Below, in pieces: positions 46,660 through 59,900 of a DNA stretch of 64,000 nucleotides (position 1 is its first letter; every line of letters starts with the position of its first letter). Both the position numbers and the translations under genes were made by a program. Location of the stretch: positions 7,626,408 to 7,690,407 of the forward strand of contig JAPTHN010000002.1 of assembly GCA_026936325.1 (NCBI GenBank). The letters run 5' to 3'. Below the pieces are notes generated by a model. The model was given only the letters and a program-made list of their open reading frames with translations. It ran no database searches and was not told the origin of the DNA. The DNA comes from Platynereis dumerilii (lineage: Eukaryota; Annelida; Polychaeta; Phyllodocida; Nereididae).

Positions 46660-49600
46660 TCATAAGCAAACATCCCAAAGAAGAATTTCATTCCCAGCCG
46701 CAGAAAATAACAGTTTGCCATCAGAAGAAAATTTAACAATCTGCAGTCCGTCATTATGACCCACGAAGTCCTGGAAGCTCCCTTCGTAGTAATCCATCAG
46801 TTTCAGAAGGCGCTCTGTGGAAAAAAAAGGCAATTTGTGTTAGTGATAATATTAGATAAAAAATTCACAAGTCTATTTTAAAACTAATTTCATTTTAGCG
46901 AATATTTGGCCATGAATAAGATTTGCTATTTTGAAAATATCCACGGTTAAAGGCCAATATTTCCATAAAATAACAGTAACAAGACTGGAAGACAGATACA
47001 GGGTGACCCACCTCAACTTGTGCATTGATGTTGTAACCAAAACAGTGTTTGCTGAAAAAGTTTAGGATTTCCAATGCAAAAACCAAATTGGATTTTCAGT
47101 GACAAGAGCCAAGAGAAGAGTATTATGCAAGTTTGGTTCACTTTTGGTTAAAATTGGTCTCAGAAAAAGAGTTCAAATTTTCGCATAGCTTTTTTTCTGA
47201 TTTTTTACAATTTAGCTCTGTCAACCCTGGAAAAATTTTTCGGAACACATGTAATGCATGTACTGTATTACAGAAACTATAACAAAGCAGTGCCAGGGCT
47301 TTTCTTTGAAGGAGGTTTGGGTTTACGGATTCAGGAAGCCCAAATACTGTCCTGATTCAGTGCACCATTTTCATACCGGTAATTTCCTGGGGTCTATTAC
47401 CAGTGATGGGTGGGCAAAAATTGTTGTCACCTCACAATAAGCATTTAAATAGCTTAATCTTACATGGGAATATCATTAATCACTTTCAATTTGAGCATTG
47501 ATGTGTTTATCCGCCACTTTACTTATTGTTTCAATAATGCACGTAAATTGTCATCAATGAATCTTATATCTCCAAGAAAAATTACTTGGCTTGGATTTCT
47601 AGGCCAAATGACATGGTGAATTTGTTGAGGGGAATCTTCTGCACCTGGTAGTATCAAAGAACCATGTGTTTCCATCACAAATATTGGTCAAAATAAGACT
47701 AGATTTTGAGGGATGGAAATTTGTGACTTTCTAGATGACACAAAAAATGGATTTTGGTAGAAGTGTTGCTATACTTTTTCTCTTTGCTTTTAAAACCTGA
47801 GTGTCATGTTTTATGTTTCTATTGACTCTGACAATCAAAATACCTTACTATTTTGTGTTGGAAATCATCTGACTGTCGGTTATGCTAATTGTTTTGCCAT
47901 ATTTTGACTTGTTTGTCTCCGACTGGTTGTCATTCTACATTTTCTGACTTGGTAACATACACTGGACTCTAAATCTCACAAACACCATCCATTCCCTTTC
48001 TTAAGAACCTCCTTTTGCATATCAAAGTCATTTCAGGCAGTTTTGGAGGACTTTGTTGATGCTGGTGCACTTTGAATTCTTCTTGGCTGATTTTTCGGCA
48101 CAAAATAAACCAGCGACACATTTTCACTTGCCTGTCATTTTTGATGGAATCACTGCGGAGGCTTGTAACTCACTTTATTTAATAGCCATTACTACCAATT
48201 CGACAAATATGTTTTCAAAAATTGCCTGTCTCATTTTTGTTGTCTTCAGTAAAATGTTAAAGTCATGCACAAGTTGAGGTGGGTCACCCTGTATGCATTA
48301 GAAAGCTCTCTGTCCTGCCATGGTGAAATTCCGAGAGATACATTTTTATACGAGGCCTGAAACGGCTCTCCTTCGATTTATTCCATAAATTAAAAATAGC
48401 ATCAATCAATCAAACCAAATGACTGCATGTTTTTTTGTACATGACCAAATAATTCAAAGAATGGCATTTAACATTAAGTGGTAAAAATTAGCAGAGTACT
48501 TCATAGTGCTACATTTTTTAAATTAATTAAAAATTGGACACCTACCATCTGCTCCCACTGCAATTATGGGGAAGGCAGGAGAGAGGTCGATGCAAGTTGC
48601 CCAGTGGGTCAGATTCATCGTTCTTACGACCTGTCTGGCGCTGATGCTGTACATTTGCAGTTGTTTCTGCATTCCGTATCCACAATAGATGATCGTGTCT
48701 TGCTCCTCCACAGAGAATCGGGCTATGCTCTTTGGAACTTTGGTGAAATACGTCTGAAATTACAAATTTATCATTCAGATAATATATACTGTGTCAGCTC
48801 TTGTAGTTGTGGTATTATTCTTGACGTAAATCTCGAGTTCACTATGAGCATGGCTGGAAAAAGTAGGCAATTCGGGCACGTCATTGCCAGGAAATTTCTA
48901 AATCTCACTGGAAATTTTCAAAGCAAGGTACCAACTTTGAAAATTGTCAAGAGTACGTAACTATCATAACCATGCCTGGTCAGACAGAAACTGAGGTCAA
49001 ACTAGAATTTATAGGAGTAATTCAAGATCTCAAAGGAAGCATATTCTTTATGACTTTATACAGAAGTTACTGTTCCTGACTTTAGGAAGTCAATCTATTC
49101 AGGCATAACTCTTTTTTCCTCAAAACTGTGAGTCTATGTAAATCATAAAGGTATATATACCTGGTCGCCTTTCTTGATGATGCTGCCATCTGGTGTATAA
49201 GCAGGAGCAGGGAACGTCAACCAATCAACCAATTCGCAAAGATCTTTGGACCAATCGGACGACCAAACACTGACTCGCCTGTCCGCACTTGTTGCCAACC
49301 AAAGCAGAGGTGCACTGACGCCATAATCCATTTCCTGCAATTGCAGAAACAGAAAAATCTGTTCAACAAAAGTTATTTGGATCAAATTGCTCCTCACACT
49401 TTATAAGGCAGCAAAAAATGTCAAGGCTCAGGAATACACTTTCTTATTTAAAGTCCAACAAACACACCTTCATGAACGTGACATCCAGGCAAGTGATAGG
49501 GGCCCCCTGGTGGTCATTGATGACTCGCACAGTCATGCCTGTAGTTGGACTGCTGACCGCTATAAGCCCATCGCTAGCTCCCGAGAGAATCATTCGACCT

Positions 49601-50989
49601 TAAAATGACAAGCAATGAGCACACTTTAATTAAAGATCAGATGACTGGTGTCATGGAAAGAATCTAATTAAGTTTTAAGTTTGTGCCTATTTAAAAATAA
49701 TGAATTGCAATAACGATGTGCATTTGGAAATATTCAAGATCTCCTTAGCAAAACTTTGGAAACAAGGACTTCAGATACATTAAAACAATCTTCTTATTCT
49801 AGCATTCTCAAGTCTCATTGATCAACCAGTCTCTTTGAATCATGACTCTTGACCTGACAGAAGAACAAAATTTCTGTAACCAGTTCAATGTGAGCAGGGA
49901 TATACGCATCTATAATATTACGCATCTATAATATTACTCTAACAATGAATACAAACATTATACAATTACCGTCAGCAGAGAACTTTATGGCGGTCACAGC
50001 CACTGCATGGGGGTGCATTTTCAAGGTCATCTCGACTCTGTTGAGGTCAAACATACGCACAGTCCCATTGCTATACCCAGCCACAATGTTGGGCAAAATA
50101 GCAACTTTGTTGGACGATGAGACGACCGTGGCACTTCCCTCATTGCTCACAGTGACTCCAGTGGAGACCGAAGGATGGAGGGGAGAGACCGAGATGCAGT
50201 TACACGACTGAAAGAAAAAAATATTTCGGAAAGATTATACATCTGTTGGCCATAATAATAATAATCTGTTAAAATTTACCTTTAGGCCTGGAGTGGCTCT
50301 CCTTTGACTTATTCTTCATAATTTGAATTCAATTGGTACCAATTCACAATCTGACCACATGTGGCACTATATAAGCAAACAACTTGTTTACTGAAAGATT
50401 TTATTGACCCAAAATATTGTGAAAGGTCATTGTAAATAAGACTTAGTGTTTCAAAGACAGCAGATCTCTCCACCACGTTAAGAATCTACTCAATTAATTA
50501 TCATGGTAATTATTTATTTAGAAGTTACCACAAGTCTGTGGGAATGAACGAAATAGAGAGCTTACCTGATCAACAACCTGGAACTGTAAAGTTTGTTCTC
50601 TCTCATTGACCGACCAGACTCGCACACTGCCATCGTCTGAACAAGATGCCAGCAAGTTCTCAGTCACCATTTCCACTGCATTCACCTGCAAAACATCCGT
50701 AAGAGCTGTCAGCAACAGGATAATATTTCAGGTGATCTTTCCATGTCAAGGGATGCCTTTTCAGCACAACTTGCATCCTTTTCACCTAACGTTTGACAAG
50801 GCTCCTCGGTTTCTGGCTTCTTCTGGAGGTCATGCAGCAGAATAAACACTTGCATGTGTCAAACTCAAAACCAATCAGATTTCAGGTTCGAGCACTCACC
50901 TTGCTGGTATGTCCCGCCACAAGTCTGATGCTGGCTCTTTCCGTCCAGTTGATGTACCACAGAGTCCCTGAGCAGGTTCCAACCACTCC
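46660..50989 (-). CDS. WDR90: WDR90-like exons 14-20 of window: last propeller and C-terminus
   Basis: Transcription order: 50989-50900, 50685-50566, 50207-49970, 49598-49468, 49334-49161, 48753-48546, 46814-46660 (TGA at 46662-46660). Contains GVVGTCSGTLWYINWTERAS, LASCSDDGSVRVWSVNEREQ, NGTVRMFDLNRVEMTLKMHP, MILSGASDGLIAVSSPTTGM, LATSADRRVSVWSSDW and the terminal NEILLWDVCL. Order and content follow the human protein to its last residues. The last intron (46815-48545) contains a mariner-like element. Confidence 0.94.
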
Positions 50990-53900
50990 CTGCATAAGCG
51001 AAGAAAGTAATATTTTGTTTTGGACATTGGACATTGCTCACATTGGAACTACAAATACAATTTAAACTTGATTTTCAGTACAAAGTACATTGGACAGTTA
51101 ATGTCAATGGCTATGACGAGTGCCATCAGCTGCTAAATTCCCATCCCAACCTATAAAGGTCATGCTTATATAGCAGAGCTTTCCTTTAAATTAAAACTGG
51201 CATAGACCATAGCCATAAGTCTTTGTTTTTTGTCAGTACTATTCTTTTTATCTAGCAACTGACCACTCTGATTTTACTTATTGTTCTATCCTTTAAATGG
51301 CATATCTCGAACCTTTAGGCCAGACATAATTGATCTTTAGCTTCTCGGATCTTCTCAAGGCACTTTTTCTAGGGTTGGTCAGCAGGACGAAAAAAACTAG
51401 AAGGCAAATTGCAATTTGCATATCTGGACGCTGATAATTGACCTGAACATTGTAACATAATATTGGTCTGGTAGTCTGGTTGGCTGAATTATAATAGCAG
51501 TAGTCAGAAGTTATCAGGGCATAGTGGCCAATGGGCCTTAAGAGAGAGAAATAAATTAATTGCTACATAGCGATGCATGAAGTTTTTTGATTGTGTGTGA
51601 TGGAGTTGTGTGTTTAACAACTTGAAATAGTTGTGTTAAGCTGACAGAGGAGATACACACCCACAGCTCATCATTGCTTTGGACATCTTAAGCTAAGGTA
51701 GATACAGCTCATCTTCATGAAGCAGACCCACTTTTATGATTTCAATAAAACCTGAGATGTTCGAGAAAGAAAGCAATAGCATAATTTAAACGAAGTCAAA
51801 GAGCCCTGAGGCTATTGCCCTACTTCATTGCACATTGGCCTAGAAAAATGGACCAATAAAAGTAAATGTATTTACCCCTTTTCACACCTCTTTCAAATTA
51901 CCCAACAATCTTGCTGTATGTGTATGTGTATATGCATATGCAGCTTACATTTACCATGACAGTTACCCTTGTAACTGTCATGCATTTACTAAAAGTACAC
52001 TGTATAAAGTTTATAAACTTCAAATTAAAAGTAAAACTTTTATTTGATTATGTATACTACACTTTACTTTATTAAAACATATATGCATCATGGGAGAATT
52101 CTTTTTATTTTGTTTCTATACATTGTCAAACTAGATGGGAGCATATTTCCATATGCAAGACTAGCAGGGGGTCGATAAGCAGTTTGTTCAGCTCATCACT
52201 GACTGACATTACTGGCTGACATCATCGGCTGACATCACCGGCTGACATCATTGGCTGACTTCATCAGCTGACATCATCCTATAACCGGCTGACATCAGTG
52301 GCTGACATCACCGGCTGACATCAGTGGCTGACATCAGTGGCTGACATCAGTGGCTGACATCAGTGGCTGACATCAGTGGCTGACATCACCGGCTGACATC
52401 ACCAGCTGACGTCAGTGGCTGACATCAATGGCTGACCACCGGCTGACATCACTGGCTGACATCACCGGCTGACATCAGTGGCTGACATCAGTGGCTGACA
52501 TCACCGGCTGACATCACCGGCTGACATCAGTGGCTGACATCACCGGCTGACATCACCAGCTGACATCAGTGGCTGACATCAATGGCTGACCTAAGGCTGA
52601 CATCACCGGCTGACATCACCGGCTGACATCACTGGCTGACATCACTGGCTGACCACCGGCTGAAATCAGTGGCTGACATAAACGGCTTACATCACCGGCT
52701 GACATCAGTGGCTGACATCACCGGCTGACATCAGTGGCTGACATCACTGGTTGACATTGGTGGCTGACATCACCGGCTGACATCACTGGCTGACATCAGT
52801 GGCTGACATCAGTGGCTACCATCAGTGGCTGACATCACCAGCTGACATCAGTGGCTGACATCACCGGCTGACATCAGTGGCTGACATCAGTGGCTGACAT
52901 CACTTGTTGACATCACCGGCTGACATCAGTGGCTGACATCACCGTCTGACATCAGTGGCTGACATCACTGGTTGATATCACTGGTTGATATCCCGGCTGA
53001 CATCGCTGACTAACATTGATTGACATCATTGACCATATCATAACTATCAATAGGGGAGCTCCAAAACACAGGAGAGAACTCCCAATAAGAAGAAGAAGAA
53101 AGTGTAGCTACCTTGTGTAAATAGACAGTACTACTACTGTGGTTGCCATGGAGATGGTAGACTCGGAACTGGACGACACCTAGTATCCCTAAAGACTAGC
53201 CCTGCTAGTCTAACAAATGGACCAGTGTAGTATGCTTCCTCAAAAAGCCATTCTTTAGGTCAGAAGGAGGTGTGAATGAGGCCATGGTTGTAAAACAGTT
53301 CATCCTGTCTGAGCATAAGTCGGTCACAAGTTGGTCAATGGGTACATTCGATTTGCTCTGCTCCAACTACTCCGGAAGTGACGTTTCTGCTCTGGGGTCG
53401 CTGTAAAATGGTTAACTGAGGCGCGGGACGGCGGGACGTACTAATTGACGTGAGAGGACTTACTTGAAAGCAATAAATCGATGAATATGCCACAGTTAAG
53501 CAACCACTGATGCTACAGAAATGGCAGACCACATTTTAGAAAGTCCAGCTCATTTGCAAGCCAGTTTTCTGCATAACTGACGGCTAGCTCTGGGCTAAAT
53601 GTGGTTTTTCAAGAGACATTAAATTTGATCGGACAAACTTTTTTGTTTTTCACAATATCTTCAAAATTGAACTGTTCAGAATGAAATATAACACAACTGG
53701 GTTACGTTACAAGTGGTTTTGAAAGTTCCCATTACACAGATATTTCAATCATATTTGGTATTCCATAGCTTCAATTTTAATAGCGTTACATGACAATTAT
53801 ATAGATCTATTTAACAAGAGGTTGGCACTCTGTTGAGTGCAAAGAGAAGGGGGGGGGGGGTGACTCATGCCTTTCCATAATTTGCTGCATAAGTACATTG

Positions 53901-56900
53901 GAGCCTATTCAGTGTTAACGGTGATGTGAGTCATTGAATGAGGCTCTGGGTCCTTCTGGTCAGGCTCGAATGACAGACATTCTAGGAAACCGTTCCATGT
54001 GCTATTTGACATTACCAAAACGGCGATTTTGCTTAACCAAATTAAACGCTGATTACCTATGTCAAAAACGCTATTTCTTAACACTAATGCTTCACAAATA
54101 AAATATATAGCCTATAATCACAAAAACAAATGTTGTTCAGTTATCATTATTTTGTTCTATAATCGTCTCTGTTAGCCAACTTGATAGAAAATCAAATAAT
54201 CCAGTGAGAAACAAAATGGCTAGCAGGTATTGGTAGAAATCTTGAGCTATAATACATATATATTGTAAAAATGTATTTTATTTTTTCATTAAAAACTACC
54301 CAGCACAAAAAGGAGTACATTTGAAGCTCAAATTATTTAAATTATGCTTCCCTTGTATAAAGTATAGGCAATTTTGCAGTACAATCCGAATGCATTTGGT
54401 AATTTTAATAATTTGAGCGCTTCAAATGTACTTTTTTTTGCTCTTGGTCTAATTACATGTATACAGGGGTGCCGGAAGGATCGCGGACGGCAGAGGCGGT
54501 CAGACGAGCAAAGGGCAAATCATATCCGCGCCAATTTCGCGCGACAAAATTTAAATAGAGTGTCAATTATAATTTTGAATATAAAATTACTAATTTGTGC
54601 CTAAAATTACTAAAATAAGGCATAATAATGTTTTATTATTAAGATCAAAAGGGCACACCTTGCCCCCCTGCCCCTCTTGGACAAGCGCAGGAGGGGCAAT
54701 TGTCCCCCCTGCCCAGGCTGCCCCCCCCCCTGTTCCGGCACCCCTGCATGTATACATGTGCAGACCAGAGTGCAGAGCTATAGACCCCGAAGTCGACTAC
54801 ATAAAGTCGACTAGTGAAGTCATAATAGTTAGCTTTGAGGCTCTGAATGGGGTTTTGTGTTCCCCTGTCCCTTGGCCATTTTACTTTTGAATTCCCTGTC
54901 TCTTTTCAAGTTTACTAATGATGCTTTTGAATTCCCTGTCCCTTAGCGCTGAATTGAGTTTTATGTCCCCCTGTCCCTTGGTCATTTTACTTTTGAATTT
55001 CCTGTCCCTTGATAGCTCTTGATCATTTTACTTTTGAGTTCCCTGTCCAGGGGCGTATCTAGAAATGGCCTGAGGGGGCATTACATGGGGTGAATACGGG
55101 GCGCTCCGCGACTTTTCTCATCTATTCCATGTTAATTTTTGGCCTGAGGGCCCCCCTAAATATGCCAATGTCCCTGTCCCCCATATTCCCCCGTCCAGAG
55201 CCTCAGCTTTCCAAGCAGCAAGTTATTGTTCAGTCCAGTCAAGTCAGAGTTGAGTCAGCTAAAGTCAAGTTATAGGAGCATAACTATTTTCAACTCACAG
55301 AAATGGTTTAGGTACCATTCTAGACAGCATAAAGAGCACAAGATACATTCCACACTATTTAAGGACTTTTTTTAAAGTCTCTGCAATATAAAACTCAACA
55401 AAAATGGACGCATTTGCAACCTACATGATTTCTGAGTGAAAAAATGCTGAAATTTCCGAAGTTATAATGTATTGTTGAAGATTGTTTCAGAGAAGGGAAA
55501 TTGCATGTAGACCAGAGTACAGACCAGAGTGCAGAATAAAGTGCAGAATAAAGTGCAGAATAAAGTGCAGAATAAAGTGCAGAATAAAGTGTAGAATAAA
55601 GTGTAGAAGAAAGTGTAGAAGAAAGTGTAGAAGAAAGTGTAGAATAATTATTTAAAGTGTAGAATAAAGTGTAGAATAATCATTTAAAGTGCAGAATAAA
55701 GTGTAGAATAAAGTGCAGAATAAAGTGTAGAATAAAGTGTAGAATAAATTGTAGAATAAAGTGTAGAATAAATTGTAGAAAAAAGTGTAGAATAAAGTGT
55801 AGAATAATTATTTAAAGTGTAGAATAAAGTGTAGAATAAAGTGTAGACCAGAAGACTGGCAGACCAGAGTGCAGACCAAATGCAGACCAAAGGCAGACCA
55901 GAATAAATTAAGTGCAGACCAGAATGCAGCCTAAAATTAAGACCAGCTAAGTATGGCTCAGTTCACTTTTATTAATACTTAATTGAACAGTAACTGTTAT
56001 CATGTGCTAAACAAACCTTGACATGCAAGGGTGCTCCTGAAAGCAAGAGGAGGAACCTCCAAGAGGAAGAAGAAGAAGACCAGGATGCTGACAAATCATT
56101 CCATTATAGGCCTATATAGTTTATATAAATTGAAATAAATGTATGCATGTCCCAATTAATAATTCTCTTTGGATACAGTCTACAGACCAGGACACAGCAG
56201 TCTACGGTATTTATTGAAAAAAAAAGTTGTCTTTTTCCTTAATTTATAAATGTATCTGATAATTTATTGCAAAATCACTATGGACCTGTTATCCAGTTGG
56301 TCCACATGGTCTGCACTTGGACTGAATAGTGTTTTCCCAAGACTTGAACAAACAGACTGGCTGCCCCGCTGCCGAAACGTCTGTTCCGCATTTTACAGTT
56401 ACTGCTCTACTCCAGGGAGCACTTTGGAGCAGCGAAACGAATGTACCCAATAGCTTTAGGGCTCTTTAACCGCCTTTTAAATTGTTTATGCATGCCAGTT
56501 TCAATCTAATGATCTAGTTGTTGAACACCGGCAAATCTATATAGCTCTCTCAACCAATAGCATTAGTGCGTATTTTGCATGCTAGGTGGCTACCGCGTGT
56601 TGATGACGGGTGTGCGCTGAAGCATATCAGATTCTGGTAGACTGGTCCCCCCTCCCTGGTGTGCCATAGGGACAGTATATCAGTTATAATTCTAGTACAT
56701 TGTCCTATTTAGAATCCATGATTGCAACACAGATTTCCAGCTATTCTCGGTGTTAAGGACCAATTCACCGGGTGATATCTGTAGATCTATCCACTATCTG
56801 TTTGCTATATCAGTCTGAGTCACTTGGATCACGTGTGTGCAACATAAAGTAAGTTTGATGGGTTTACTGTGTACATCACTATGTCTTATGTTCAGCCAAC

Positions 56901-59900
56901 AGGAAACTGAAAAACACAAGGAAGTAGGCCGTTGTGAGACAGTATCTGCACGCCAGAGGCGTCCAGACAAAAAAGGTGAAATCTAAATTTTTTATAATGT
57001 CAATTTGATAAAAATTGTAGGCATGCCCTATTATTTTTTTTTCTGTTGGCAGAAAATCTATGGTGTCGGCGGGTCTGAGAAGCTAAGAATCAATTACGTG
57101 TTGCCTTAGGGCCAAGAAAGAGGTGAGTAGAAGAAGCAGAAGCAAAAGACGAGAGCAAGGATAGAATGAAAGATAACTACCAGATCAAGACTCTCGTCAA
57201 AAGCTCCGCAAGTGATGGAGCCATCCAGATTGAGCTCATCCTCCATGGTGAGGCCTCCTTGTCTCATGGCATTGTTCTCTCCAGGCAGTCTCATCTCACT
57301 GATGCCCACCACCGACCACAACTTCAAATTGCTCCCTGTACTGCCTGTGATCAGTTTCCCTGCATGGCCAATGATGATATCTGCAAGGGAGGGAAAAAGC
57401 ACATCATCAGAACATGGTTCTGTAACAAATTGACAGACGATTCCAGCTTTACATCCAGTATTTACGCACTTCTTAGTAGACTAATTACCACAGTAGGAGC
57501 CTAGGAGGATGTAGCAATGAGGCAAACAAAGATTGGAACAGCTGTCCAACGTAAGTCCAGGTGACGCGGTCAGAAAGGGAATCAAACCTGGGACCCAAAG
57601 AGCTACCACCTGAGCTAACCACCCTCCCAACAGAAACTTGTCAACTTTCAATTAAACATAAACTTACAATTTCATCATATTTTTTTAATGATTTAACTTT
57701 CCAATATTTTCATTCCTGTAATTTATTTATGAAGAAGACCGTCACAATTGATTACAGTCCATGAGTGCCAAGTCCTGCAACATTGCTGAACTATTGAACA
57801 TACCTATTTCTCGCGTGTCAGCCTCCCAATGCATGAAACAGCTGTTGTGTCGTGTGTCCCAAGCAGACACTTGGCCGTTGTTGGTTCCCACGTATAAAGT
57901 GCTGTCTCCAGCATAATGCAAACAGGTGAAGTCCACTTGACCACTTCCCTGAAACAGACAAGTAATAGTCAAAATATTTTCATGCAATGGTAAAAAACAC
58001 TTTCAATTGGAAATTTGACAGCAATTGAAGAATTTGACAATGCGAATAGCGGAGTGCTCATCAGCCGCAGCAAGCAGACAAGTTTTTAAGAACAAATCCA
58101 CTCAGTAAGGTCTTTACCACATTCTTGCTAATGAGGCATTACTTGCAAGCAATATATGCTGTATGTCTTAATTTTTCCAATGTGATCAGATCACCACTGA
58201 CAACAGAGGTCAAACTGCCCAGCCATCCCCCCCCCCCCATTGCATTCCTCTTTTGAAAGGTGCTTCTTCTTCTGTATTTCAAATTTCCAGAAAAGTATTG
58301 GAAAAAGGTTGGCCACTGATGTGATTCATAATTTCTGCAACTTCTATGACGGTGAGTCCGAAACACAAGAATCCGCGGATTCAAAGCCTGGCTCAAGTGG
58401 CAGTGATTAGGAAAAAAAAATTGTAAATCTTGGAACAAAAAATGTTTAAATTTGAAAAACAGAAGTTGCCCGATTTCCTCTTTTTGAAAAAAAATAAAAA
58501 TTAGTGTAATCGAAAAAAAAGTTAAATTTTTTTTTTTCCCAATCTTGATTAAAAAAAATTTGGGGAAAAAAAAATTTTTGAAATTGAAAAAAAAAAAGAA
58601 GTAATTTCCATACATCTAGCTAACCTAACAAACCAATAAAACACAAAAACAGATATATTGAACCTATAGTTATTGGACAGTAGAGTTGACAGACAATATT
58701 TTCAGACCATTACTCCTGAATTAGCCTGGTGAGCCAGGCTAAAAAACAGGTGCTTACCAGGTGGTGTGTCTGGAGCAACTCGTCAGGAATATCCGCCTCA
58801 TGTACATTGAGCAGAACTTCAGGTCCTGTCTCGTCCAAAAGCCAAAACAGCAGAGTGCCATTCTGACCGACGCTGGCAAATTCATTGACCGTGAAAGGGT
58901 CCCATAGCAGGTCATGGATGGGCAGGTCCGTCTGGGTCATGGCTAGGACATCCCATGTGTACGTACTCCACACGACTATTGAGTTTTCTCTGTAGTCACC
59001 TGTGAAGATATTACGACAGACATATTTTTCAAACTTCCACCTCAATTTATTTCCAAAAGAAATCGGCATTACTACATTAAACTTCTGAGAATTTGAAACT
59101 ACCCAGTTAACAAATAGTCTCGTGAAAGAAATAAGGAAAGATACTAAAATGTTTCCTATTTTTCATTCAATGAGATGTATAAATCCGTAATGTTATCTGG
59201 CAGAATTCCGTAATTTTTACCAATCCCCGTCATTCCATACTAACAAATTGTTTATTAGATTATTGAGGTATAAATCTTTAATACACAAAGCCTGGCAAAC
59301 CTCCGATCAATTCATGTGACATGCAAAATGCAAAGTGACTTACCAACTGAAATGAGGAAGCGGTCATCCCTGGAGAAGTCAAGCTTCTGCACATTGTGCT
59401 TGTGGTGGGAGAGGACCTTCTTGCAAACTAGTTGCTGCATGTCCCACACGCAGATCTGACTGGGAGTGAGACTCCCTGGGGCGGTCCCTGCCCCGCTCGC
59501 TGAGGCCAGCACCTGGCAGTCGTGAGTGAGGCAGAGGCAGGAGACCTCCTCAGCATGGCCCAGCAGGTGGCTCTGCTTGCCTGTGTTGAGGTCCTCCAGG
59601 ACAACTATGCCACCACTGGAAAAGGCAAATATCCCTGAAACAACAGCAAAGTTCAAGTCAGAGGATGGAAGGATGGATGATTGATACTTACGTCCTGTAT
59701 CTATGCACTTGGTAGGCTAACTACGACAGGAGGAGGATGCAATGAGGCGAAGGATGATTGAAAGTTTTTGAAACTGCTTTACAACATAGAGTATGATAGA
59801 CTCAGGTGATCGCTTGCGTTGGCATGTGACAAGAATGAGAAGGGACCAATAATTATAATAATACATGAATGACAATAAATGAATGACTTACCAGTGTCTG

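Larger units (their letters stand above)
53340..56448. mobile_element. 3.1-kb nested composite with inverted GGGTACATTCG ends
   Basis: The left end GGGTACATTCGATTTGCTCT (53340) and the right end GCAGCGAAACGAATGTACCC (to 56448) are imperfect inverted repeats, with similarity of up to about 80 bp inwards (GCTCTGCTCCAA, GACGTTTC, GTAAAATG). AAT flanks both sides (53337-53339 and 56449-56451), a possible 3-bp target duplication. Inside lie two hAT-like elements, a 12-bp minisatellite and an AAG-tail repeat. No transposase frame was seen. The superfamily is not assigned. Confidence 0.5.

Noticed and set aside
52190-53030. CRISPR array
   Set aside because: Short 13-bp direct tandem units with no spacers, in animal intron sequence.
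55684-55890. Tyr-Ser-Thr-Leu repeat protein, minus strand
   Set aside because: Artefact of the 12-bp minisatellite.
58139-58615. 158-residue Phe/Lys-rich frame, minus strand
   Set aside because: Made of A/T homopolymer runs within a WDR90 intron; crosses no plausible exon.
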